A stretch of DNA of 64,000 nt from Flavobacteriales bacterium UBA852. GTDB lineage: Bacteria > Bacteroidota > Bacteroidia > Flavobacteriales_E > Vicingaceae. The stretch covers positions 68,248-132,247 of the forward strand of contig DBGO01000016.1 of assembly GCA_002295925.1 (NCBI GenBank), written 5' to 3'. The position numbers and the translations under genes are program-made. Numbering within the stretch: the first letter of the stretch is position 1; each line of letters opens with the position of its first letter. Shown piece by piece: positions 1 to 7,358 of this stretch. The notes under the pieces are model-generated. The model searched no databases. It was not told the DNA's origin and was given only the letters and a program-made list of their open reading frames with translations.

Positions 1-1060
1 TTTCTCTACACAAGATCATGCAGCGGCAGCAATAGCGGCTCGCGGTATTCCTGTATATGCTTGGAAAGGTATGACCGAAGAAGAATTTGACTGGTGTATT
101 GAGCAAACATTGTTTTTCCCCGACGGACAGCCGTTAAATATGATTTTGGATGATGGCGGTGATTTAACCAATATGGTTTTTGACCGTTATCCTGAATTGG
201 TAGAAGGAATTAAAGGTTTATCTGAAGAAACAACTACCGGTGTGCATCGTTTATACGAAAGAATGAAAAACGGCACATTGCCAATCCCGGCAATAAATGT
301 TAACGATTCTGTAACCAAATCTAAATTTGACAATAAATACGGATGTAAAGAATCATTGGTTGACGCTATTCGTCGTGCCACCGATGTAATGATAGCAGGA
401 AAGGTTGCCGTAGTTGCCGGTTATGGCGATGTAGGTAAAGGTTCGGCTGCATCATTAAGAGGAAATGGTGCACGTGTGATTGTTACCGAAATTGACCCGA
501 TTTGTGCTTTGCAAGCAGCAATGGACGGTTTTGAAGTAAAAAAAATGGATGATGCCGTAAAAGAAGCAGATATTGTTGTAACAGCTACCGGAAATAAAGA
601 TATTATTGTTGGTCGCCATTTTAAAGCAATGAAAGATAAAACCATTGTTTGTAATATTGGTCATTTTGATAATGAAATTGATGTTGCTTGGTTGAATGAT
701 AATTATGGCGACTCTAAAGTTACCATCAAACCACAAGTAGATAAATATACTGTTGACGGAAAAGATATTATTTTATTGGCAGAAGGAAGATTGGTGAATT
801 TAGGTTGTGCAACAGGACACCCTTCATTTGTAATGTCAAATTCGTTTACCAATCAAACATTGGCACAAATAGAATTGTGGAACCATTCCGATAAATATGA
901 AAATAAGGTTTATACTTTGCCAAAACATTTGGACGAAAAAGTTGCCCGATTGCATTTAGCAAAAATAGGAGTAGAGTTGGATACATTGTCTCCGGAGCAA
1001 GCGGCTTACATTGGTGTAACGCCTGAAGGCCCATATAAACCTGAACATTATCGTTATTAA
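1..1060 (+). CDS. ahcY: Adenosylhomocysteinase (S-adenosyl-L-homocysteine hydrolase), 5' partial
   Basis: The reading frame is open from base 2 and runs off the left edge, so only the C-terminal ~353 residues are present. It hydrolyses S-adenosylhomocysteine to adenosine and homocysteine in the cytosol with bound NAD, keeping methylation going. Visible signs are the FSTQDHAAAAIA segment at the edge, the NAD-binding GYGDVGKGSA glycine loop, the GNKDII stretch, the GHFDNEID segment, the late CATGHPSFVMS motif and the C-terminal PYKPEHYRY, which is the normal conserved end of the family. The first in-frame ATG inside the window (71) is internal, not the start. A T-rich stretch at 1104-1110 follows a poorly paired AT-rich sequence and may help end transcription, but I do not see a convincing terminator. 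Identification is very secure. Confidence 0.97.
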   Translation, partial: FSTQDHAAAAIAARGIPVYAWKGMTEEEFDWCIEQTLFFPDGQPLNMILDDGGDLTNMVFDRYPELVEGIKGLSEETTTGVHRLYERMKNGTLPIPAINVNDSVTKSKFDNKYGCKESLVDAIRRATDVMIAGKVAVVAGYGDVGKGSAASLRGNGARVIVTEIDPICALQAAMDGFEVKKMDDAVKEADIVVTATGNKDIIVGRHFKAMKDKTIVCNIGHFDNEIDVAWLNDNYGDSKVTIKPQVDKYTVDGKDIILLAEGRLVNLGCATGHPSFVMSNSFTNQTLAQIELWNHSDKYENKVYTLPKHLDEKVARLHLAKIGVELDTLSPEQAAYIGVTPEGPYKPEHYRY

Positions 1061-1091
1061 GATTGAAATTGATAAATTTTGATTGCTAAAT

Positions 1092-1121
1092 TTTGAAATT
1101 AATCTTTTTTTGATACTTTTG
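1092..1121 (+). promoter_or_regulatory. Bacteroidota-type promoter of the tRNA-Arg gene
   Basis: TTTG at 1092-1095 and TACTTTTG at 1114-1121, separated by 18 bp, match the phylum's consensus TTG / TAnnTTTG. The tRNA begins about 58 bp downstream, so the primary transcript would carry the hairpin at 1137-1160 in its leader. The match is seen directly; activity is inferred. Confidence 0.7.
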
Positions 1122-1136
1122 CCCAGCAATTTTGCA

Positions 1137-1160
1137 AGCGCCTCAAGAGATTGAGGCGCT
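1137..1160 (+). other. Perfect 10-bp hairpin in the tRNA leader
   Basis: AGCGCCTCAA (1137-1146) and TTGAGGCGCT (1151-1160) pair perfectly around a GAGA tetraloop (a GNRA type). It lies between the promoter and the tRNA. No T-run follows, so it is not an intrinsic terminator in the sense direction. It could be a processing or stability element of the pre-tRNA. Confidence 0.6.
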
Positions 1161-1179
1161 AAAAGGCAAAATAAATGAT

Positions 1180-1253
1180 GGTCGCGTAGCTCAGCTGGAT
1201 AGAGCATCTGCCTTCTAAGCAGACGGTCGCAGGTTCGAATCCTGCCGCGATCA
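1180..1253 (+). tRNA. tRNA-Arg (anticodon TCT)
   Basis: A full cloverleaf can be folded. The acceptor stem pairs GGTCGCG (1180-1186) with CGCGATC (1246-1252), with one G-T wobble. The anticodon stem TCTGC/GCAGA encloses the loop CTTCTAA with anticodon TCT at 1214-1216, and the T arm is GCAGG-TTCGAAT-CCTGC. The discriminator is A1253. The CCA end is not encoded, because the next bases are CAA. The CCA-adding enzyme at 40926 would therefore be needed to mature it. A terminator hairpin follows at 1263. Confidence 0.95.
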
Positions 1254-1262
1254 CAAAATAAT

Positions 1263-1291
1263 AGCTCAAGCCACCGCTTGGGCTTTTTTTT
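1263..1291 (+). terminator. Intrinsic terminator of tRNA-Arg
   Basis: The stem AGCTCAAGC/GCTTGGGCT (one G-T pair) around the loop CACC is followed by eight T residues. It stands 9 bp after the tRNA end. Confidence 0.85.
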
Positions 1292-1363
1292 ATTGAAAGT
1301 AGAGTATCCCGACTTTTAATCGGGACGGTCCAGGTTCGAATCCTGCCGCGATCACAAAATAAT

Positions 1364-1391
1364 AGCTCAAGCCACCGCTTGGGCTTTTTTT
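1364..1391 (+). terminator. Duplicate copy of the tRNA terminator
   Basis: It has the same stem and loop as the hairpin at 1263, with seven instead of eight T residues. It was duplicated as part of the ~100-bp tandem unit and probably only backs up the first terminator. Confidence 0.75.
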
Positions 1392-1491
1392 ATTGAAGGT
1401 AGAGTATCCCGACTTTTAATCGGGACGGTCCAGGTTCGAATTTCTAGAGAAGGTTATAATAAAGATTATTGAAGAATTTGTAACTCACTTC

Positions 1492-2430
1492 TTAAATAAT
1501 TTTCTTTTTTAATTTTAATAATGGATTGTTTATTTTTTCAACCTCAAAATATACATATTGTTCTGCGCCAAAACTTCTAAAATATCGCTCGATCGGTTTA
1601 AGCATACTTCCTTCAAAATTAAAATGGAAAATGCCAAGCGTTTTGCATTTAACTATGCTTTTCCATAATAATAAACTGAGTGCACCGCTGTTCTTATGCG
1701 ATTCTTTTACACTTCCCAACAGGTAATAAGCTTTATCATTATCATATACCACTAAAACGCCGGCGATGATACTTTGGTTTTCATCTTTGGCATAATATAA
1801 AATGTAGTTGTTGTTTACGGCTTTTATAATCTTATTGAGGTAATCCAAGGAATAATTGACCGGTTCAATATTTTTTCGTTCTGCTTTTAATTGATATAAG
1901 TTGCTGATGCTGTTACTTTCTTCAATGGTTAATTGTTTTTCAGCTTTTTTGATGTTTCGTCGTAAGCTTTCTTTTAATCCTTGCCATAATTCATTTTCAG
2001 AATTAGAAATCAAATTCAATTCGTAAGTAATTTTTGGATATAGGGTAAAATCATTCCAGTAAAAGGGTAAGAAATTTTTAAAATCATAGGGTAATTTTTG
2101 CCTGAGCCAATCATATTTTGGCATATCGTTAATAAAGTACTGCAAAACCTCATGCTCGAAAGAAATTCTTTTGTGTGTTTTTTGTCCCGGAGGATAGTGA
2201 ATGAAAAATCCTTGAAAAGGCGATAATGCAGGAATGTGAATTAATGTAAAACCTTTTTTCTTTTGAATAGGAAAAATCATAAAAGCATAGCAATCATCAC
2301 CTTTGTAATAAAGAGAAATTTCCCAATGTTCATATAATGTATTTACCCAATTGTATTGTAAGAAAAGTGGGATGTTATCGTTTTGCTTACATAAAGTCTG
2401 ATATTTTAACTTATCATTGTTTAGATTCAT
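1492..2430 (-). CDS. FemAB/GNAT-like acyltransferase
   Basis: This 312-residue protein has the two-part layout of the FemAB-like or BioF2-like acetyltransferase group. The C-terminal half carries the GNAT-like core: ESLRRNIKKAEK, then the ILYYAKDENQSIIAGVLVVY strand region, the YYLLGSVKESHKNSGA loop and FNFEGSM near the end. Proteins of this group add amino acids or acyl groups to glycans, peptidoglycan or lipids; the substrate here cannot be read from sequence. It is transcribed away from the polysaccharide block that starts at 2527, separated by about 96 bp. That placement suggests, but does not prove, a role in modifying a surface glycan. The ATG at 2430 is the clear start. No signal peptide or membrane segment is visible, so it is probably cytosolic. 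Confidence 0.75.
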   Translation of the reverse strand: MNLNNDKLKYQTLCKQNDNIPLFLQYNWVNTLYEHWEISLYYKGDDCYAFMIFPIQKKKGFTLIHIPALSPFQGFFIHYPPGQKTHKRISFEHEVLQYFINDMPKYDWLRQKLPYDFKNFLPFYWNDFTLYPKITYELNLISNSENELWQGLKESLRRNIKKAEKQLTIEESNSISNLYQLKAERKNIEPVNYSLDYLNKIIKAVNNNYILYYAKDENQSIIAGVLVVYDNDKAYYLLGSVKESHKNSGALSLLLWKSIVKCKTLGIFHFNFEGSMLKPIERYFRSFGAEQYVYFEVEKINNPLLKLKKKII

Positions 2431-2508
2431 ATCAACGGTAAATATGCCATAAAGATACTAATTCACGGTATGATTAACGCATTATTTCTAAATTTAGCAT
2501 ATTAATAG

Positions 2509-2516
2509 TATTTTTG
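2509..2516 (+). promoter_or_regulatory. -7 element of the dehydratase promoter
   Basis: TATTTTTG (2509-2516) matches TAnnTTTG and ends 10 bp before the ATG at 2527, so the mRNA leader would be very short. No clear TTG -33 box is seen at the right distance. Confidence 0.4.
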
Positions 2517-2526
2517 CTCATTATAC

Positions 2527-4407
2527 ATGACCGATATTTTTAAACATAACACACCTCGATGGATTATCTTTTTATTTGATATTACCGCATCATTGATAGC
2601 AATAATGATAGCCTACCTTTTGCGCTTTAATTTTAATATTCCCGATACTGAAATTAAGACCTTTCCGGTGGTTTTGCCTGTTTTTCTTATTGTTAGGGTA
2701 TTGTTTTTTTACATCTTTAAAACTTATGCGGGAATTATCAGATATACAAGCACTCAAGATGCTTCGCGAATATTTTTAAGTATTCTTGGCGGGTCATTAA
2801 CATTGGTGATGCTAAATGCTATCCGTTATTATTTGTTCGACCATAAATTTATTGTTCCGTTTTCTATTATCGGAATTGAACTGTTGGCTACAACTTTTGC
2901 CCTAATTACCTTTAGAATTGCCGTAAAGGTATTTTATATGGAGTTGAAAAACCCTTCTAAAGAAAAAAATAATGCTATTATTTATGGTGCTGGTGGTGCA
3001 GGAGTGATTACGAAAAGAGCCGTTGATCGAGATGTTCGTTCAAAATTAAAAGTTGCTGCTTTTATTGATGATGATAAAAAGAAAGACGGTAAGCAAATTG
3101 AGCAAGTAAAAATCTATCATTCATCAAAATTGGAAAAGTTAATCAAAAAGTTATCACCAACAACGTTGATTATATCATCCAATTTAATTGCACCCGAAAA
3201 TAAAAAGAAAATAATAGAGTTGTGCCTGCAACACAATGTTACGGTTTTAAATGTGCCTCCTATCAACACTTGGATAAATGGAGAGTTGAGCTTTAAGCAG
3301 ATAAAATCAGTAAAAATTGAAGATTTATTGGGCAGAAAACCTATTGAATTAGACACTAAAAACATTTCTAAAACTTTACAAGATAAAACAATTTTAATTA
3401 CCGGAGCAGCCGGCTCAATAGGCAGTGAAATAGTGAGGCAGTTGTTCAATTACGAACCCAAAAAATTGATTTTACTCGATATTGCCGAAAGTCCGCTTTA
3501 TGATTTGGATAATGAGCTAAAAGTATTGTTAAAAAAAGTGCCTTACGAAATTGTTATTGGGGATGTAAGAAACAAGGCAAGAATGCAACGGGTTTTTGAA
3601 CATTTTAAACCACAAGTTGTATTTCATGCAGCAGCATACAAACACGTTCCTTTGATGGAAGATAATCCTGCCGAGAGTGTATTGACAAATATTATGGGAA
3701 CAAAAATTGTTGCCGATTTGGCTTTGGAAAATAAAGCCGAGAAATTCATCTTAATTTCCACTGATAAAGCCGTTAATCCAACCAATGTAATGGGAGCGAC
3801 CAAACGCTTTGCCGAAATGTATGTCCAGACATTAAACGAACAATCGGATACAAAATACATTTGTACTCGATTTGGCAATGTGTTGGGCTCTAATGGCTCG
3901 GTTATTCCGTTGTTTAAAAAACAAATAGAACGTGGCGGACCGGTAACGGTTACTCACCCTGAAATTACGAGATATTTTATGACTATCCCCGAAGCTTGTC
4001 AATTGGTTTTGCAAGCGGCTGCCTTGGGAAATGGAGGAGAGGTTTTTGTTTTTGATATGGGTAAATCGGTTAAAATTGTAGATTTAGCAAAAAAAATGAT
4101 AAAGCTGTCAGGTTTAGAGTTGGGCAAAGACATTCAAATTGTATATACCGGTTTGCGACCCGGCGAAAAATTATACGAAGAACTGTTGGCAGATAATGAA
4201 AACACTTTGCCTACGCCTCATGAAAAAATTATGATAGCAAAGGTCTCCATTCCCGATAAAGGTAAAATTTTGCATGCAGTTGAACAAATGGATATGTTCA
4301 TTCAACAACAAAAAAATGATAGTTTGGTAAAGGTTTTGAAGGGTGTTGTTACCGAATATCGAAGTGTCAATTCTGTGTATGAAGATTTAGATAAAGCAGA
4401 AAACTAA
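2527..4407 (+). CDS. Membrane-bound nucleoside-diphosphate-sugar 4,6-dehydratase (WbpM/PglF/CapD family)
   Basis: This long-form dehydratase has 626 residues. Four membrane segments lie in residues ~10-140, then a first Rossmann-like region (IIYGAGGAG, ~155), and a catalytic SDR domain from ~285 with NAD motif TGAAGSIG at 292-299. The usual Tyr of the SDR YxxxK is replaced by Met: M422-GAT-K426, preceded by S411-T412-D413. This Ser/Met/Lys arrangement is known in the membrane-bound family exemplified by WbpM. Such enzymes convert UDP-GlcNAc to the 4-keto-6-deoxy sugar, the first step to amino-deoxy sugars in O-antigen, capsule or protein glycans. It sits 67 bp ahead of the polysaccharide operon and probably supplies its precursor, although it has its own promoter. 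Confidence 0.92.
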   Translation: MTDIFKHNTPRWIIFLFDITASLIAIMIAYLLRFNFNIPDTEIKTFPVVLPVFLIVRVLFFYIFKTYAGIIRYTSTQDASRIFLSILGGSLTLVMLNAIRYYLFDHKFIVPFSIIGIELLATTFALITFRIAVKVFYMELKNPSKEKNNAIIYGAGGAGVITKRAVDRDVRSKLKVAAFIDDDKKKDGKQIEQVKIYHSSKLEKLIKKLSPTTLIISSNLIAPENKKKIIELCLQHNVTVLNVPPINTWINGELSFKQIKSVKIEDLLGRKPIELDTKNISKTLQDKTILITGAAGSIGSEIVRQLFNYEPKKLILLDIAESPLYDLDNELKVLLKKVPYEIVIGDVRNKARMQRVFEHFKPQVVFHAAAYKHVPLMEDNPAESVLTNIMGTKIVADLALENKAEKFILISTDKAVNPTNVMGATKRFAEMYVQTLNEQSDTKYICTRFGNVLGSNGSVIPLFKKQIERGGPVTVTHPEITRYFMTIPEACQLVLQAAALGNGGEVFVFDMGKSVKIVDLAKKMIKLSGLELGKDIQIVYTGLRPGEKLYEELLADNENTLPTPHEKIMIAKVSIPDKGKILHAVEQMDMFIQQQKNDSLVKVLKGVVTEYRSVNSVYEDLDKAEN

Positions 4408-4423
4408 AGTAAAAGAATCTAAA

Positions 4424-4454
4424 TTTGCCTCCTGTATAATATTTCTTACTTTTG
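4424..4454 (+). promoter_or_regulatory. Promoter of the nine-gene polysaccharide operon
   Basis: TTTG at 4424-4427 and TACTTTTG at 4447-4454 are separated by exactly 19 bp, a textbook Bacteroidota promoter. The first start codon lies 20 bp further on (4475). No other promoter of this quality was found before 13434, which fits a single long transcript. Confidence 0.75.
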
Positions 4455-4474
4455 CAAGCTAAAATATCCAGTGA

Positions 4475-5824
4475 ATGAAGCGTGTTTGTATGTTTGTTTT
4501 TAATCATTGTACAAATGATTCCCGAGTTTTTAAAGAAGCTGAAAGTTTAATCAATGCCGGTTATCATGTTGAAGTATACGCGCTTTATAAAGATGGTTTG
4601 CAAAAAAAAGAGAATCGTAATGGCTTAATCATTAATCGAGTTGAGTTAAACCCGTTTCATAAAAGAATTTTTGGCAGAAAGAAAAAACAATCGAATAAAA
4701 ATGCTGTAATATCAACACCTTTACAAAATTCAGAACAAACTACGCAACAAACAAAAAATCAAAAAACAGCTAAACCTGCAACTCCCGAATTACATTGGTA
4801 TAAAAATAATTTCCTTTATAAAGGAATGTATAATGCTTTTAAATCTGTGTTATTGAGTGTTTACAGACCATTAACCTATTACGATTTTTACCGAAAAACA
4901 TCACGAGCACTTAAACAATCAAAACCTTTTGATGTATATCATGCGCATGATATGAATACACTTTATGCTGCTTATAAAGCTGCTAAAAAACATAATGCTA
5001 AATTAGTTTATGATTCGCACGAATTATATGTAGACAGAAACAAGCTGCAAAAACCATCGGTATTTTATAAATTCTTATCCTATCGGTTTGAGGGTTATTT
5101 CGCACGTAAGTGCGATGCTGTAATTACAGTTGGCGAAAAAATTGCAGAGCTATTACAATCACGTTATCGTTTAAAAAACAAGGTGTATGTTGTGATGAAT
5201 GCACCATCAAAAAATATAGAAGAACACCATGAAAGCCGAAACAATAAACTAAGAGAAGCTCTAAATATTCCCGAAAATTATAAATTATTGATATACACCG
5301 GCGGCATTACTTTTAACAGAGGTTTAGAAAATTTAGTTCGTAGTTTGAAATTCTTGCCCAATATGTATTTAGTTATGATGGGATATGGAAAAGAGAGTTT
5401 TAAAAATACACTAATAAAAATAGCAAATGAGAATAATGTAGCCGACAGGTTTTCATATTACGGACCGGTGCGACCAAATGAAGTTACTGCTTATACGCAA
5501 GAAGCCGATTTAGGTGTAGCTCCCATCATTAATGCTTGTTTAAGTTATTATTACTGCGCACCAAATAAAATTTTCGAATATTTATTGGGTGGAATACCGG
5601 TAGTTTCAAGTAATTTTCCTGAAATGGAAAAAATAGTAAAAAAAAATAATATTGGAACGACATTTAATCCCGAAAAACCTGAAAGTATTGCTCAAGCAGT
5701 GAAAGAAATATTTTCTGATGAAGAAAAATACAAACAAATGAAAGCCAATACTAAACTTGCAGCAGAAAAATATAATTGGGAAAATGAAGAACAAAAACTT
5801 TTAGATATTTATAAAAACTTATAA
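4475..5824 (+). CDS. Glycosyltransferase family 4 protein
   Basis: This retaining GT-B glycosyltransferase has 449 residues. The N-terminal domain begins with a strand and NDSRVFKEAESL, followed by an acceptor-side helix region and VYHAHDMNT. An unusual Lys/Gln/Thr-rich low-complexity linker (~residues 69-105) interrupts the N-terminal domain. The C-terminal GT4 domain (~265-449) has the IYTGGITFNRGLE strand-loop, GYGKES and the donor-binding PNKIFEYLLGGIPVV segment with its E. It should transfer a sugar from a nucleotide donor onto a growing lipid-linked glycan on the cytoplasmic face. It is the first gene of the operon and is followed 3 bp later by the exporter permease. Donor and linkage cannot be predicted. 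Confidence 0.85.
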   Translation: MKRVCMFVFNHCTNDSRVFKEAESLINAGYHVEVYALYKDGLQKKENRNGLIINRVELNPFHKRIFGRKKKQSNKNAVISTPLQNSEQTTQQTKNQKTAKPATPELHWYKNNFLYKGMYNAFKSVLLSVYRPLTYYDFYRKTSRALKQSKPFDVYHAHDMNTLYAAYKAAKKHNAKLVYDSHELYVDRNKLQKPSVFYKFLSYRFEGYFARKCDAVITVGEKIAELLQSRYRLKNKVYVVMNAPSKNIEEHHESRNNKLREALNIPENYKLLIYTGGITFNRGLENLVRSLKFLPNMYLVMMGYGKESFKNTLIKIANENNVADRFSYYGPVRPNEVTAYTQEADLGVAPIINACLSYYYCAPNKIFEYLLGGIPVVSSNFPEMEKIVKKNNIGTTFNPEKPESIAQAVKEIFSDEEKYKQMKANTKLAAEKYNWENEEQKLLDIYKNL

Positions 5825-5827
5825 TAG

Positions 5828-6613
5828 ATGCAGTTTTTAGTAAACGAATTGAAAGAACTTATAAGAAGCTACGATTTGCTCAAATACTTGTTTTTATCTG
5901 ATTTTAAAATCAGGTATCAAAATAAATTATTGGGGTTTGTGTGGGCAATTCTCGACCCGCTTTTTATGATGTTAATTTATATTATTTTAGTAGAAGTAAT
6001 CTTTCAAAGAGGAGGGCCGCAATATCCTGTGCTGCTGTTTTCGGCATTGTTGCCTTGGCGTTGGTTTTCTCTGTCTACAGCAAATTCTACAAAAGTTTTA
6101 ATTTCCAATGCCAAACTAATTCAAACGGTTAAAATTTCAACTGTTACTTTTCCTGTAAATCAGGTGTTACTCGGATTGGTTAACTTTTTAATGGGATTAG
6201 TGGTGCTTATTCCTATGTTGTTTATTTTCGATGCAACTATAAATATTAATATGCTATGGGCTATTCCGGTTATTTTTACGCAGTTTATATTTATTACAGG
6301 ATTTGCCTTGTTGGTGTCCTTCGTTGGGGTTTATTTTAGAGACTTGGAAAATATTTTGCAATTTGCCTTAAAAATAGGTTTGTATTTATCGCCTGCATTA
6401 TATGATTTAACAATGATTCCGGAAAAATACCTTAATATTTATCTATGGGTAAATCCTTTTGCATCGTTGCTGAATACTTATAAAAATATATTTGTCAGAG
6501 GATTACCGCCTGACAATATCTTTTTGATTTTTGTGGCATATTCCGTTTTTCTATTCCTATTGGGCGTATATATATTTAATAAATATCAAAAAAATATAGC
6601 TAAAGACATTTAA
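5828..6613 (+). CDS. wzm: Polysaccharide ABC exporter, permease (Wzm-type)
   Basis: This 261-residue ABC-2 type permease has six predicted membrane segments. The N-terminal region carries the DFKIRYQNKLLGFVWAILDP segment typical of polysaccharide exporters (Wzm, KpsM, TagG), and WVNPFASLLNTYKNI near the end is also typical. With the ATPase encoded 1 bp downstream it would form the inner-membrane pore through which the lipid-linked glycan passes. Neighbour order (permease, ATPase, glycosyltransferases) is the classic ABC-dependent O-antigen or capsule layout. Confidence 0.9.
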   Translation: MQFLVNELKELIRSYDLLKYLFLSDFKIRYQNKLLGFVWAILDPLFMMLIYIILVEVIFQRGGPQYPVLLFSALLPWRWFSLSTANSTKVLISNAKLIQTVKISTVTFPVNQVLLGLVNFLMGLVVLIPMLFIFDATININMLWAIPVIFTQFIFITGFALLVSFVGVYFRDLENILQFALKIGLYLSPALYDLTMIPEKYLNIYLWVNPFASLLNTYKNIFVRGLPPDNIFLIFVAYSVFLFLLGVYIFNKYQKNIAKDI

Positions 6614-6614
6614 T

Positions 6615-7355
6615 ATGGAATCGAAATATATAATAGAAGCCAATCATATTGGTATAAAATTTAAGCTTAGTCGTTTTAAAAAGGTAACAGTCCGTTCGTT
6701 TTTTAATGATTTGCTTAAAGGAAGTAGTACAAAACAAAATAAAGAGTTTTGGGCTATAAAAGATGTAAGTTTCGCACTTGAAGAAGGTGAGATATTAGGC
6801 GTTGTAGGTAGTAATGGTTCGGGCAAAAGTACGCTGCTGAGAATAATAGCCGGAGTTTATGAACCCGACAAAGGAATCATTCAAGTCAATGGTTCTGTTT
6901 CGCCATTATTATCTTTAGGAACAGGATTTAAACAAGATTTAAGCGGATATGAAAATATATTTTTGAATGGTGTCATTATGGGGTTTACCCGAAAAGAAAT
7001 TAAAGCACAATTGCAAAATATTATTGATTTTGCCGAATTAAAAGACTTTATTTACGAACCTGTAAAGCATTATTCATCCGGGATGCAAGCCCGATTGGGT
7101 TTCTCTATTGCCGTTCATTTAAAACGAGATATTATGCTTATTGACGAAATTTTAGGTGTTGGGGATTTTAGATTTAGAGAGAAAAGTCAAAATAAAATGA
7201 AAGAAATAATTAAAAGTGGGCAAACTATTATAATTGTGAGTCATAACCTTGACTCTATTCGTCAATATGCAACAAAAGCAATATGGATTAATAAAGGCGT
7301 GTTGATGGAAAGTGGAGATGTAAATACAGTAATTGACAAATATTTAGCTTCGTAA
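6615..7355 (+). CDS. wzt: Polysaccharide ABC exporter, ATPase (Wzt-type, short form)
   Basis: This 246-residue ATPase has Walker A GSNGSGKST at 65-73, the SPLLSLGTGF segment seen in polysaccharide exporters, the signature YSSGMQ at 153-158, Walker B IMLIDE at 173-178 and the switch His H210. It ends soon after the nucleotide-binding domain. The ~150-200-residue C-terminal domain that in some Wzt proteins recognises a chemically capped glycan end is absent. It therefore resembles KpsT, TagH or the capless Wzt types, in which export does not need a chain-end cap. It is coupled to the permease gene with a 1-bp gap. Confidence 0.92.
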   Translation: MESKYIIEANHIGIKFKLSRFKKVTVRSFFNDLLKGSSTKQNKEFWAIKDVSFALEEGEILGVVGSNGSGKSTLLRIIAGVYEPDKGIIQVNGSVSPLLSLGTGFKQDLSGYENIFLNGVIMGFTRKEIKAQLQNIIDFAELKDFIYEPVKHYSSGMQARLGFSIAVHLKRDIMLIDEILGVGDFRFREKSQNKMKEIIKSGQTIIIVSHNLDSIRQYATKAIWINKGVLMESGDVNTVIDKYLAS

Positions 7356-7358
7356 TTA

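Larger units (their letters stand above)
1231..1441 (+). repeat. Two tandem ~100-bp repeats joining tRNA-Lys-like and tRNA-Arg 3' sequence
   Basis: Unit 1 (1231-1331) starts in the T arm of the real tRNA-Arg. Unit 2 (1332-1431) repeats it almost exactly, with one T fewer in the T-run and one A/G change, and a 10-base stub of a third unit (1432-1441) ends the array. Each unit holds the 3' end of the tRNA-Arg, the terminator, and then GTAGAG plus an anticodon arm CCCGA-CTTTTAA-TCGGG. That arm has the shape and anticodon (TTT) of tRNA-Lys. It runs into the tRNA-Arg T arm and acceptor 3' strand, so the copies look like recombination products across the shared T-loop sequence. There is no matching acceptor 5' strand or D stem, so these are not functional tRNAs. 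The rest of the gap up to 1491 shows nothing else recognisable. Confidence 0.85.

Noticed and set aside
1300..1354. A second tRNA, tRNA-Lys(TTT), in the repeat unit
   Set aside because: The anticodon arm and T arm are good, but there is no D stem and no acceptor 5' strand to pair with the CGCGATC 3' strand, and the first T-stem pair is mismatched. I treat it as a chimeric remnant.
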